64,000 nt of DNA. Origin: Eublepharis macularius. Taxonomy: Eukaryota > Chordata > Lepidosauria > Squamata > Eublepharidae. A program made the position numbers and the translations under genes. This document shows, one piece after another, positions 47,371 to 58,491 of the stretch. Each line of letters starts with the position of its first letter. The first letter of the stretch is position 1. The notes beneath the pieces were generated by a model. It ran no database searches and was not told the DNA's origin. It saw only the letters and a list, made by a program, of their open reading frames with translations. Location of the stretch: NCBI RefSeq assembly GCF_028583425.1, contig NC_072801.1, forward strand, positions 11,614,001 through 11,678,000, given 5' to 3'.

Positions 47371-47940
47371 AGAACACAAGAGGAATGAAAGAGAAAAGGA
47401 AGTAAAAAGGAACAGAGCAGAGAACATCAAGGGAATGGGTAATTGCTGAGGCTGAAGGAGCAGACAGAAAGGAATAGGAGGGAAGGATGTGTCAGAGGCA
47501 GGAGAGGGAAGGATGGAGAAGAAAAAAGGAGAGAGAAAGATGAGGCAGAGGACAGGTGAGCAGGCAACTCCAGGAGAAAGTATATCCTTTGTGTAGGTAA
47601 CAAGCAAGGTTCATCCCTGGCAACTCCAGTTTGAAGAAACTGTGGTAGCTGACGTGACACAAAACTACTGAGTCAAACCACTAACCACAGTCTAATCAGA
47701 GTCTACAGCAGAGATTTACTGCGTCACCTATGACCAAATCTTAGTTACAGCAAAAGCCCTCTCTCTCACACGCACATAAGAAATATAAAATCCAACACTT
47801 GGCTGAGAAAAAAAAACCTTAAGGTGGCCACGATCCAAGTAACCACAAAAATCACAGTCCAGTTATGTGCAAGAACCCATGAAGAGCCCACAATAAGCTA
47901 CATCACTCTGTGTGATAAGACACTGTGCCAGGGACCGTAC

Positions 47941-48043
47941 CTGAAAGTGAAGTTCCATGGAATCAAGCCTAGTCTGTCCAGAGTTTACTCCTTGCTTTGC
48001 CTCCAGTTTGTTCACCTTTTCTTTCAGTTTCAGGATCTCTTTC
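47941..48043 (-). CDS. IQCE: IQCE coding exon (KEILKLKEKVNKLEAK..)
   Basis: A 103-base exon: one base completing a glutamate codon, then 34 codons, KEILKLKEKVNKLEAKQGVN to MELHFQ. It corresponds to the human helix around LLQAKADLEKELE. The acceptor is TGCTTTGGCAG and the donor is GTACGG. It ends in phase 0. Confidence 0.88.
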
Positions 48044-48195
48044 CTGCCAAAGCATAAAAACTCATCATTTGAAATGAGTTTATTTGTTGTTGCTGTTGTA
48101 GGAACCGTGAAGCCTACAGGTACCACCAGATGCAGCCGTGCAGCATGAGCGGCCCGAACAGCAGCTTGAGATGGACACATGCTTTCTGTGGCACC

Positions 48196-48440
48196 AAGTA
48201 TTTCGTTATTTAGATACTTATACCCCACTTTTCTCCCCAGTGGGGGACTCTAACCACCCTACAGCATTGTTCTCCCCTCTGCTGTTTCATCGTCACAACC
48301 ATCACCACCCCGTGAGGCTGGCTAGGCTGAAAGGGTATGGCTGGCTCAGGATTACCCGCAAGCTTCTAAGGCAGAGTGGAGATTCGAACCTGGGTCTCAC
48401 AGACCCTAGGCTAACCACAGCACCATGCTTGAGGCCCCAA
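48196..48440 (-). mobile_element. tRNA-derived SINE (family C)
   Basis: In reverse it carries TTATACCCCACTTTTCTCCC, CACAACCATCACCACCCCGT, GGATTACCCGCAAGCTTCTA, and the B-box-like TTCGAACCTGGGTCTCACAG. It lies about 150 bases from an IQCE exon. Confidence 0.82.
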
Positions 48441-49021
48441 AGGCATGACTGGGGATCCCTGCCAACCTCAAAGAAGAATGTCGAGCACAACGCTTACATC
48501 ACACCCTTCTTTAGTAACATTATTTCAAGTCCTAGGACATAATTCTTGGATCACGGAGCTGCTTGGGATAACTGAAGATCCCTGGATACCAGACACTATT
48601 AACATCTGAGAAAACTGGTTATAATATTTTATTTTTAAAATTTAAAAAAGGCTTTCTTGCTTCGCAACTGTGTACGGAATCAAACGTTCAAACCCAGTCT
48701 TAGAGCAAGCCTCCCATATCAGAGAAGGCTTCTGGTGACTTTTTAAAAAAGATTTATAATCTGCATTTCCAGATTAATGCCCGTCTCCAACGACGAAAAT
48801 GTTAACACAATTAGAGAGCAACAGATTACACACAATTTAGAACAACTGAACTGAGAGTAGCTATTGAAGTGTTTTGCAGAGCATACTATTGAAATGCTAA
48901 GAGCAAGCAAGGTTTTAAAGGCTTGCTTAAAAAATAAGATTTTGAGACTGTTTTTCTATTGCCCCCGAGAGTGCAGGAAACAGTATGTGTGCCTGTTGGT
49001 CAGGTGACACCCAGACTTAAC

Positions 49022-49221
49022 TCTTTCGCTGCCAGCTGATTCCGGAGGACTGCCCGTTGGCCCTGCAGTTTCTTTGCCAGCCTGCAGACATGTTCACAGT
49101 CTTCTGGAGCGTCTGATTGTTTAACAACTGGCTGATCCAGGCGGGCAGAAGCAGGTGGAGTGAATGACGACAGCGTGCTGGTCTCCGAGAGCGGCGGCTT
49201 GGTGTTCTCCATCTCAGCTAT
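49022..49221 (-). CDS. IQCE: IQCE coding exon (IAEMENTKPP..QLAAK)
   Basis: A 200-base exon of 66 codons plus two bases. It opens IAEMENTKPPLSETSTLSSF, a serine/threonine/proline-rich linker, and ends LQGQRAVLRNQLAAK. The end corresponds to the human LKEERTALQEQLLQRD helix. The acceptor is ACTTCTAGAAG and the donor is GTTAAGT. The linker is poorly conserved, as expected for this part of the family. Confidence 0.88.
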
Positions 49222-49373
49222 CTTCTAGAAGTTGAAAGGGAAAGAGAGCATGTTTTTTCATTCTTTTCCTGCAAACCACAAAACGAGCAAGAGCAAGGGA
49301 CCCGAGGAGCCTTGTTAGAATCTCTGCTGTTTCTCCGCTTTATCAGTGATGACTTCTGGTTTCCATAACTCAC

Positions 49374-49429
49374 TTTTTCCAGCTTTGAAATCTGCCGCAC
49401 CAGCCTCTGTCTGCTCCACTCGGTGTAAT
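49374..49429 (-). CDS. IQCE: IQCE coding exon (YTEWSRQRLVRQISKLEK)
   Basis: A 56-base exon: two bases completing a split codon, then 18 codons, YTEWSRQRLVRQISKLEK. Human has YVEWSKPRLLRRIVELEK. The acceptor is ACTTTCCTCAG and the donor is a near-consensus GTGAGT. It ends in phase 0. Confidence 0.95.
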
Positions 49430-49524
49430 CTGAGGAAAGTTGACAAAATTCCAAACTAGAGATCAGAGACAAATTCCTGAAAGAAAATATCTACCAAGCA
49501 GCAGGAATCTCAAATCCTGTATGG

Positions 49525-49945
49525 CCCAGCTTGGCAGCTAAGACCTTCCTCACAAGCTCTGGTCTCTGTGCCGCTGCTGTCCACAGAGATGACAGGGCTT
49601 TCTCAGTGGAGGCTCCTCACCTTTGAAATGCCTCCTCCCTTGAGGCTTCTCTGGGCCCTACTCATTGCCATTTAGGAGATCCAGGTGTTTAACTTTAGCT
49701 TTATCCCACCCCTTTTAACTGTCCCTTTTATTTCTTGTATCCTGCTTGAGTGCCATTTTATCACTGTGCCAAGATTCCTTTTACGTTTTTTCAATGATGG
49801 TTTTATTGCTAATGAGGTTAATGTTCAGCATGATTTTATTATTTTATTCTGGAGTCGGATTACTTTTATCACTTTTCATTGCTTGCCAACTCAAAGCAAA
49901 TCTTGGAGAGAGGTGGCCTATTCATTTGCTAAATAAATATGTTCT
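49525..49945 (+). mobile_element. LINE 3' end remnant (L2/CR1-like)
   Basis: GGCTTTCTCAGTGGAGGCTC, then CTCACCTTTGAAATGCCTCC is the conserved C-terminal stretch of these LINEs. The 3' UTR ends TGCTAAATAAATATG. Confidence 0.55.
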
Positions 49946-50904
49946 TGGTAGAAGCAGCAATAACAGACTGTTTCGAGACATCCAACATTGAACCAAGCTG
50001 CCTCAACACCGGATTCCCGAACAACAGGGGCTGCAGCTCAGCGAGGGGCAGATAATGAGGCAAAGATCATGGAGTGTATTAAACAGTTCTTAAAGAAGTG
50101 TTATGTTACACCCTGTTTTGCTGTATGGAGTAATTCATCTATACTGCCTCCTGAAACAGTGTTAACTAGCAGGGAACTGTGTGTAATTGGCTGCAGACAT
50201 TCTAGCCTGCCTTCTGTGCCGTGTTTCTTAGGACTTGGGGTTCCTCAGCCTCCTCGGCAGCTTGAAAGGGAAGAAGGCTGAGATACCTGGAAGAGAAAAT
50301 CTGAAGATGAGCTAAGGGGGAAGCTCAAAACTGGCTCCCTGACACTAACGGGATCCCACCACTGCTACTTTTGAGATGTATTTGGATCGTGAGTGGTGGC
50401 TGTTGCTAGGAGTACTGCAGAAAGGATGCAGTCCTTGTGAAGAGGCTTTGTAGATTATGATACATTGAGAGGGATAGGTCAAAGTGGTCGAGAGGAGAGG
50501 GAGGTTGGGTAAGGGACGACCAAGTCGTCCCTAGGTAAAGATGACTCAGGTTGCCAAGCAATCCAAGGGAGATCAGGGACCCAAGCAGTATGTAAGCTTA
50601 TTTACCCCCCAAGGCTACTGCTGGGGGAGGCTAATAGTTTTTTTTAATGTGGTCTCTGGTTACCCTTGATATTCTGGTTCTTTATTCAGTTCCCACAAAT
50701 GCTTCCTTTTAAAAATGAATCTTCTTGGAAATACACCCAACACAACAGTAGGCCAGTTAGAGGAGGCTGTTGCGCCTTAAGGTGTTGCGTAGCTAGGGGC
50801 CTTAAGATGGTCACTGAATTGTTAGTGGCCAACCTATAGTTCTACAACACATGCGCCCACCCATGTAAGGAAACCAAGACCTTTTGAACATCCATAGAAC
50901 GTAC

Positions 50905-51056
50905 TCTTTGCTTTACTGGAGGCAGGGGAGCTTCTCAGCATCTGATGCAGGTCCACTTTGAGGTTCTGGTTCTCTTCTTGCAGTTCTTTGATGCTCCTGG
51001 ATAACTGCAAGATGGCAGTGGTGAGTACCTTCTGCTGTCTGCTCTCAGGAGGAGAC
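50905..51056 (-). CDS. IQCE: IQCE coding exon (SPPESRQQKVLTTAIL..)
   Basis: A 152-base exon: one base, 50 codons, one base. It encodes SPPESRQQKVLTTAILQLSR, then SIKELQEENQNLKVDL, then HQMLRSSPASSKAK. Human has LLSLSRSVQELTEENQSLKE and LSTSPTISK. The acceptor follows a C/T tract ending TCTGAGAGCAG, and the donor is GTACGT. An AG further upstream would put a stop in the required frame, so the downstream AG was chosen. Confidence 0.92.
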
Positions 51057-51179
51057 CTGCTCTCAGAAAAGGGGGGAACAGCTGCAGCCAAGACTGAAAA
51101 TGTTAACATGGAAGGTAAATAAACTAGATATCTGGCCAAAACTTGAGGCCTGGATGGGGTGGGGATGGACAAAAAAACA

Positions 51180-51946
51180 ACCAATGTCAACAGAGATAAA
51201 TGCAAAGTTCTGCATTTAAGTAGGAAAAATCAAAGACATACTTATAGGATGGGGGAGACTTGGCAGCAGTACATGTGAAAAGGATCTCGGGGTCTTAGCA
51301 GATCATACACTGAACATGTGTCAGCAGTGTGACACTCTAGCTAAAAAGACAAATGCAATTTTAGGTTGTATCAACAGAAGTGTAGAGTCCAGATCATGCG
51401 AAGTGATGGCATCACTTTACTCTGCTCTGGTTAGACCTTACTTGGAGTAGTGTGTTCAGTTCTGGGGACCACATTTTAAGAATGTTGACAAGATGGAACA
51501 TGTCCAAAGGAGGAAAACAAAGATGGAGAGGGATCTGGAGACCAAGCCTGATGAGGAAAGGTTGGAGGACATCGTATGTTTAGCCTGGAGAGGAGGCGAC
51601 CAAGAGGTGATGGCCACCTGACAGCAATGATGATTCTCTGACTCAATATGAATGTACATAGATCAAGAGAGGGAGGGGATGAAGGGATAAGCCAATGCTA
51701 GGCTCTCGTGGTCCTTTCTTATATGCCCAGGGTAATACTGATTGCCACTTTGGGATCAGGAAGGTATTTTCCTCTAGGCCAGATTGGTCAGGGATTCTGG
51801 AGGTTTTTTTGCCTTCCTCTGGGCATAGAGCGCAGCAGTTACTGGGAGAGATGAGGGGTGGGGGGAGAGAACTGTGAATTTCCTGCATTGTGCAGGGGAC
51901 TGGACTAGATGACCCTTGGTGTCCCTTCCAGCTCTATGTTTCTAAT
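51180..51946 (+). mobile_element. CR1 LINE, 5'-truncated 3' end
   Basis: AGATAAATGCAAAGTTCTGC, CTTACTTGGAGTAGTGTGTT and TCTGGGGACCACATTTTAAG encode the end of the CR1 RT in broken frames. The end ACTGGACTAGATGACCCTTG, then GTCCCTTCCAGCTCTATG is the CR1 3' terminus. It sits about 120 bases upstream (in gene sense) of the IQCE exon at 50905..51056. Confidence 0.92.
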
Positions 51947-52374
51947 AACATGGTGGTTACTTTCATACATAACAGAATTGACAGCCAGCGTGAGATACAG
52001 AGAACATTTGTTGGGCCAGAGATACCTGGATTCGAATTCCCTTTCAGATACAAAGTTTGCATGGTCTCCAGTTTCCTGCTGTTGTCTATGGTGTGGAGGG
52101 GGGGGGTGCCAAGAAGCCAAGCTGGACAGCTCACAGGAGCTCAGAGAGCTGTCCCAGCACTAGTTCCTAAGGGAGGTGTGAGTATCTCAAGCCCTGCCTC
52201 CCTGAAGGGCCATGATGAATTGTGGAGGTGGGCACACACTGAAGGAAGGAACTCCAAGTAAGCAACTCCCACAATTTTCAGATAGACTTATTGGTCATCA
52301 CTGTCCACCCTTTTATCCAGAAAAGGAATACGCACAAACATATGCAGAAACACATGCGCAAACGTATCAGAAGC

Positions 52375-52556
52375 TTCCCTCTACTGAGTCAGACCCTTGG
52401 TCTATCAAGGTCAGGATCGTCTACTCTGACTGGCAGCCACTCTCCATGGTATTAGGTGATAGTCTTTCACATCAATCCATCTAGCCAGATATGCCAGGAA
52501 CTGAATCTGGGACCTGCTAGATGGCAAGCGGATGGTTTTACCACTGAGCTATGGCC
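52375..52556 (-). mobile_element. tRNA-derived SINE (family B)
   Basis: In reverse: GAGTCAGACCCTTGGTCTAT at the 5' side and AATCTGGGACCTGCTAGATG, then GTTTTACCACTGAGCTATGG, the tRNA-like head. Confidence 0.82.
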
Positions 52557-54640
52557 CCTTGCTCTTATTCCCCCCTCAATATTTTAATTATGGAATTGTT
52601 CCTAATGAAAAGCTTAAGGTTTTCAGCAATTTTTTTTTTAAAAAAAAGCAGATACATGTAAAAGATACCAGTGCTTTTTAAAGGTTTTGCTATCACGCTC
52701 AAGAGCACCTTTTTATTTTGCAAGACAGACAGATACTGGTATCAGCCCCTGCATATGGAAGCCAGGAAATGGAAGGTCAAGGGGGAAAAGTCTCTGCAAA
52801 AAGACTGCCCTTTCCAGAAAGAGGAAACAGCCTATATAATCAATTGCATGCCCCAGCAGAGGGATTTTGAATACTGTTAAAACGTATGACTCGGAACCTG
52901 CTCATGCTGAAAAGGCAAAGGAAGATGGGTATGTATGGAAGGGCGAGAACGAAACGTCATCGAAAGCACCCAGCATAAAGCTAGTGAAGAATGTATTGGT
53001 TTTCATTCAAGGAAGACGGGCCCAGTCATGATGACCATGCTTGCTCACAGGTAAACAAACCCTAAGGGTTTTAAGAAAGGACTTTTTTGTGCACAAATGT
53101 GCTCAGGATCACAACCCCGTTGATCCTCACTGGAAGGGAGAGTGCCTGCATGGTGCTACACTAGAACTCTGGGCCCAGAATGCCAACCTTTAAATACATT
53201 TGGCCACCTTCTTGTACCTTCGCTCCTGTCTATGGCTTTCAAGAGAGAAAATCAAGTTAAATCTTATTGATATTTTAAAAAAACACTACCTTGAGCTCCG
53301 TGGTGCTGCAGCCTTCCTCTAGCAGCACCATCTTTTTCTCTCCCCCCATCTTCTTCCTGAGAGATTCCATGGGTTTCTTCCTTCTCTTTCACCTGATCTC
53401 TATCTGGGCAACCTGGAGAGTTAAGCCTCTTCCCCCATCGAGAACAGCAAGGTCGGCTACAATTCATTCCCCGTCTGGATCCTCCCTCCCTGCCAATCTC
53501 ATGCTACTAAAATATCACTACTAATGAGGCACTGAAGTTTTAGTAGCCCTTCTCAAGACTGCATTTTTTATTTGCAATTAATTCACCATATCTGGGACTG
53601 TACACTCTATGCTCCACTATTAACCACAACTACATTAATTAATCGACAGTTTGTGCCAGCATGGCTGAACTTCAGCCCCTAGCTTGGAGCCTTTCCTATG
53701 GCCATCCTGGGGTGCCATCTTTTTTCCAGTCCAACTGCCGCCAAGGGAGCTAGCTGTGGAGGGAGGTTTGCTCTGGCCACAATTATGGAAAAACCACCTG
53801 TCCATGACCCAGGTGGGGTGACGATATAAGCACGTGTGGAGATGGTGACGAGGCCAAGCACTGAGAGGGTCACGTTGCATTTAATGCTGCTCAATGGATT
53901 TGAGGCAGGGCCAATTACATACCACCCACAAATCTGAGATCTAGACCCCGTATGTTAAGAAACCTGGTCCAACCATGCTTTACAGAGCAGGTGCATAAAA
54001 ATCCAGACGTGGACTTGTGAATCTGAACACTGCCCCCTTTTGTTCTCTCCATCGGTGGCATTAAGAATGAAGGAAAGATGGCGGCAGTCTTTTCCCCAGT
54101 CAACAGTTGTGTTACAGTCCAAAACACAGAACTTTTACAACATTTTTAGGAGGCCTGGATGCAGGGGCTGGTACGTTTAATTCCTGATCAGCACACATTA
54201 TCAACTGCTGCATCCCTCTTTAAAGACTATTTTCTTTTTGGCAAGCCCAGGGAGGTGTCTATCTGTTTACCACTATTTAACTACCTTGGTGTTCAGAAAA
54301 ACTAGGCTGGAGACCCCAACCCATGGACGCAAGCAGCTTCACCTATCTTTTTTCCTGCATCAAAGTCTTGGGTGAATCAACACTCCCTGCACAATTCCCA
54401 GCGTTTAATCCTTTTGTAACCAAAGAGGGCTAAAACATATATTTCTTTGTAAGAAGTGGATTTTTTTTTAAATCAAGATTTTCAAGACTTCCAGATTTGT
54501 GCCAGATTTCTCACTACCCTGACTACAGGGTTACTTGTCCATTACTTGAAGCACTAACTGAGGAGCACCTACCAGTTCCATCCCAGGCAGTCTCTTCTAA
54601 AGCTCAGTCAATGGGCTTAGAAGGGTGTAACTCTGCTTAG
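52557..54640 (-). other. IQCE: IQCE intron, no exon accepted
   Basis: A lysine/glutamate-rich open stretch at about 53280-53440 was considered and rejected as an exon. No element was classified. Confidence 0.5.
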
Positions 54641-54644
54641 AATA

Positions 54645-55062
54645 CAGAGGAGTTAGCCGTGTTAGTCTGTAGTCACAAAATAGTAAAGAGTCCAGTAGCA
54701 CCTTTAAGACTAACCAACTTTATTGTAGCATCGTCAGCTTTCAAGAACCACAGCTCCCTTCATCACATGCATCGTCAGCTTTCAAGAACCACAGCTCTCT
54801 TCGTCACATGCATCGTCAGCTTTCGAGAACCACAGCTCTCTTCGTCACATGCATCGTCAGCTTTCGAGAACCACAGCTCTCTTTGTCACATGCATCATCT
54901 GACAAAGAGAGCTGTGGTTCTTGAAAGCTCATTTGACAAAGAGGGCCGTAGTTCTCAAAAGCTGACGATACATCTGATGAAGACAGCTGTGGTTCTCGAA
55001 AGCTTATGCTACAATAAAGTTGGTTAGTCTTAAAGGTGCTACTGGAATCTTTACTATTCTGC
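54645..55062. repeat. Fold-back repeat with tandem hammerhead-like cores
   Basis: Outer arms of about 60 bases (54671..54730 and 55003..55062) are inverted copies. Inside the left arm are four 41-bp tandem units (54729..54892). Each reads, on the minus strand, GTGACGA, AGAGAGCTGTGGTTCTC, GAAA, GCTGAC. Inside the right arm are three plus-strand cores. The last, at 54971..55009, has the exact CTGATGA and GAAA with GCTTATGC. The left end AGGAGTTAGCCGTGTTAGTC is the standard terminus of the family. Confidence 0.85.
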
Positions 55063-55736
55063 TTAGGATGGCACTGTAAGTTACTAAAGACTTCTCGGAA
55101 TGCTACTGGCCACTGCAGGGACCCTGCTTTGAAGGTTGGAAGAGGGCTTGTTTTTAACACTAAAGGTCGTATGTCAGAACTGTGTTCTGCTGCTTTCTGA
55201 CGGCGTTTCCAAGCAGCTTAAAACCTGATTAGGAAGAGGAACATTTTCTTGGTGTGTCATTTGTATTTGTTTAAACCTAATGAAATTTTTAACATATAAC
55301 AAGTAACACAATCAACTAGAAAATAAACATTGGGAACCAATATCTTAAAAGGAAAGAAAGGACTCCAGATATTCACTGAATATTCACTGTATGCCCTTAA
55401 GTTTAACTGTTTTGTCTTAAAAGGGGTTTTAGATACGGGACTACAGCCTTTAAGAAACTGCTGTCTTCATTTAACAGGTGCAGATTTCATCGTTACGTAG
55501 AGGATACCCTAAAACTGAAACTTGCCCTCCCATCCAAAGTCAAGAAACCTTTGGAAATAACATACGCAGGGCATGGATACAGTGAAGTAATCAATTGTGT
55601 GTGTGTAGGGAGGGATCACAACCCAAAACAACATCTAAATGACGACATTTTACGTTTTTACTGTCCAGCTAGTGTATATAAATTAAGGCACCAAAAACTT
55701 ATACACGTGCATACAGCTCCAAGGAAATAAACATAC

Positions 55737-55786
55737 TTCCGTTCCATCGACTTTGATTTTACCAGCAGGGCTTGGAGTTGCTGGAT
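55737..55786 (-). CDS. IQCE: IQCE coding exon (IQQLQALLVKSKSMER)
   Basis: A 50-base exon of 16 codons plus two bases. It aligns with human VHRLQTLLASSETTGKK. The acceptor TTTTTCAG and donor GTATGT are both good. It splices in frame only to an acceptor leaving one base, which exists at 51056. Confidence 0.9.
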
Positions 55787-57304
55787 CTGAAAAAGACAAG
55801 AGGGCAGGTGATGAGAACTGAAAGAGCAGAGGAAATGGGCTTTGCTAACATGCAATGCTGTATCTGGCAGATAGAAAGAAGCAAAGGGAAACAAGCCAAT
55901 GGCAAATTAACGTGGAACTATTTAGCTGCCCAAGTGGCTGTGATCAGTAAGCCCCCAGGAATCCTGGCATTTCACAAAGGACTCCCAGAAAAACCTCTGG
56001 CATTGCATACGGGCTGCACACAACGTCATTTGCACCAAACAATCTCTGTGATGCTACAAGGGGCACTGTGGGTGTCCACTTATCACATTAATACTTATTA
56101 ATACTAAATATTGCCGTCCTAAGCAACGGTAGGGGGTTGCAGAAGCACTTGGAAAAAGCCTAGAAATGAGTAAGTCTTCTATGGAGAAAGCCCACCGGTA
56201 ATTATGTAAAAAATGAGAGCATCAGAACTGGCAATGTCCTGAAGACTTTAACTTAAAGAGGACACTGCAAGAGGACACTGCAAGGGAAACCTGCCAAGTA
56301 AAGATTTTCCGTGCACCTCCTCCAAGTTGCTTAGAGCAGCGTATGTAGATTTCCCTTCTTTATTTTATCCTGACCCTGTGAAGCAGGTTAGGCTGAGAGA
56401 GAATGATTAGCCCATGGTCACCCAGTGAGCTAATTGCACTGTATATTTTCCCAGGTCTTTCTCTCCAGATCAGGGAACCAGATGAGATCTGGGAGTTCTC
56501 AATTTCTGGATGTGGGGGGTCCTATTTGGACTGGGACCACAGCGCAGGAGGGTACTTAAGCCTGCCCTGGCAGCATTTCCCGAACTTAAAAGGCCCCAAG
56601 GAGCTACTATTTGCCCTGTTAGGGAAATGTAATGAGTACCAACAAGGCTGCGAGTGTCCTAATAAATCCTTCATAGGGATTTATTAGGACACTTGCATGT
56701 GGATCAGTACACACAACTCATTTGAAACCTACATGCCTGTCTCTGTTTCTGTACAAACACAATACTTGACACCAGGTGGGCAATTTATCATATTGAATAG
56801 TCTGCAGCATCTTAAGTCTCTCAGTATGTGCTCTTTAAATTCAGCTTGTAGCTTGGATGATAACCTAGAAAGCATACGGGCAATGCCTAATACAACTGAG
56901 AGAGAGAGAGAGAGCACGCACTTGAGGAGGCTTGGCAGTTCTCAGGATGCAAGATACTGGTATGCTGCCTGGCTGGCTGCCGGTTCTCAGATCACAGAGG
57001 AGCAGAATAAATTATGCAAAATAACCACATGTATAAGGCTGAGAGAGCTGTGTCTAATTTATATATGGATTCTGTTTCCTATACACAATCCTGGCTTGAT
57101 TCAGACAATCAATCAATGTCTGGTGGAGCCAGAGGCTTTCTATGCATGTCTTTAACCCATGATCTTCTGGGAGGCAATTTTGTGGTTTAAATTCAAGTAT
57201 ATCCAAGAGAACTCCAGGCAGCAAACTTAAGTGGTTCCAGGCCTCTCTCTAGATTTTTGTTTAAAAGCTATGTTTTCCCCCTTTCAACTTGAACAAAGAC
57301 ATAC
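55787..57304 (-). other. IQCE: IQCE intron
   Basis: It contains a degraded family C SINE fragment (56340..56432, minus; GTGAAGCAGGTTAGGCTGAG). No other feature was recognised. Confidence 0.5.
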
Positions 57305-57377
57305 TTCCTCATAGCAGGTCTCCAGAGAAATCCGCATTTCTTCTGCATTCGTGGTCTTGATATCTGCCTGGAGTTTG
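57305..57377 (-). CDS. IQCE: IQCE coding exon (KLQADIKTTNAEEMR..)
   Basis: A 73-base exon. One base completes the split codon from the upstream exon, then 24 codons follow: KLQADIKTTNAEEMRISLET then CYEE. Human reads KLQTDMKTTNLEEMRIAMET then YYEE. The acceptor is CATTAAAAAG and the donor is GTATGT. It ends in phase 0. Confidence 0.95.
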
Positions 57378-58139
57378 CTTTTTAATGGAAACAAACAAAC
57401 AAACAAACCCTCCATGATCAACAACACAAATATTAGCCACAAATGTTGATTAGCAGCAAGACCAAGTTTTATCCCAACCCACCCACCCCCAGCTCACAAA
57501 GATAATGATGTTAGCAGTACAGATTACCAAATATTATGCTTAGTTCCAACAGTGTTATTCTGAAACTGAGAAAACTGTGTTAGCAGACAGTGATAGTCGT
57601 GTATCCTACAGAGTTTCACAATTTGCATTAGCGGCCAGAAAGATCAGATCCAAGGCTTCTCCGAATGGGGTGTCCTTACGGCCGGTATGATCCATTTTAA
57701 AGTTTATTTTAATTTTTTTTAACAATGATGCTGCATGTAACTGCTTTTCGATGAAGCATGTTTTTCTTATCTTGTGATGGCCTATGGCTAATGCCAATAA
57801 ATCTACTTCTGCTTAGTCTGAAACATTGGGTAAGGGCACACAGCTGGGTATGGCAGATTCACGGCATGACAAAACACACCCTCGCCAACTGGCTTACGTC
57901 ATCCCCATTTTACACTGTAAAGTCACACTAAATTCTCTTGAGCCAGTTTGTAGAGGGGGGGGGACTCTGCCAGATTATTCAAGCATCTGGAACAGCCCTC
58001 CCCACCCGTGATCAGCATTGATTGTGGATCTGCATTGATTGTGGATTCTTCCACAATCGACAGAGCAAGGTTCAGGACTGAGTCTTCTTCTGGCCATGCT
58101 CTTCCTGGACACCCACCTCTATCTCGTGCTGACATTCTA

Positions 58140-58222
58140 CTGCATCTGAAGAGGTGAGCCCTGACTTACAGAAACTCATGCTGGAATAGCTTGTTAGTCT
58201 TTCCCGTGCCCCTGGACTCCCA
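58140..58222 (+). repeat. Hammerhead-core short repeat with intact core elements
   Basis: CATCTGAAGAGGTGAGCCCT then GACTTACAGAAACTCATGC holds an exact CTGAAGA and a GAAA separated by a GTGAG/CTTAC stem II. The tail is AGCTTGTTAGTCTTTCCCGT. Confidence 0.75.
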
Positions 58223-58420
58223 CTTTGTCCAAAAATGTCCGTGATCAGCATGGGCAATCTAGGTTTGAGTCAAGGAAGAGAAGGCCTGGCTTGGCCTGCT
58301 GTGGCTTCCGTGTCCACGTTCGGCCTGGAATAGCTTTGCCATCTTCATTTCCACTATCTTTACCCCCACCACCACCAAACCAACCCCTTAATGTACGTGG
58401 CTATGCCCAAGTTTCCATAC

Positions 58421-58491
58421 TTGATGGTGTTGTCTTTCTCCTTGCACTGTTGCTCCAGTTTGAGGATCTTCTGCTTCAAGCCATTGATAAC
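58421..58491 (-). CDS. IQCE: IQCE coding exon (VINGLKQKILKLEQQ..)
   Basis: A 71-base exon that enters in phase 0 and leaves two bases of a split codon. It encodes VINGLKQKILKLEQQCKEKD then NTI, almost identical to human VINGLKQRILKLEQQCKEKD. The acceptor is TTTTAATTAG and the donor is GTATGG. This is the best conserved coiled-coil segment in the window. Confidence 0.95.

Noticed and set aside
53264-53467. Possible extra IQCE exon (EKEETHGISQEEDGGREKDG frame)
   Set aside because: Neither open frame joins the exons at 55737 and 50905 in phase, no polypyrimidine tract precedes the only in-frame acceptor, and those two exons splice directly in frame without it.
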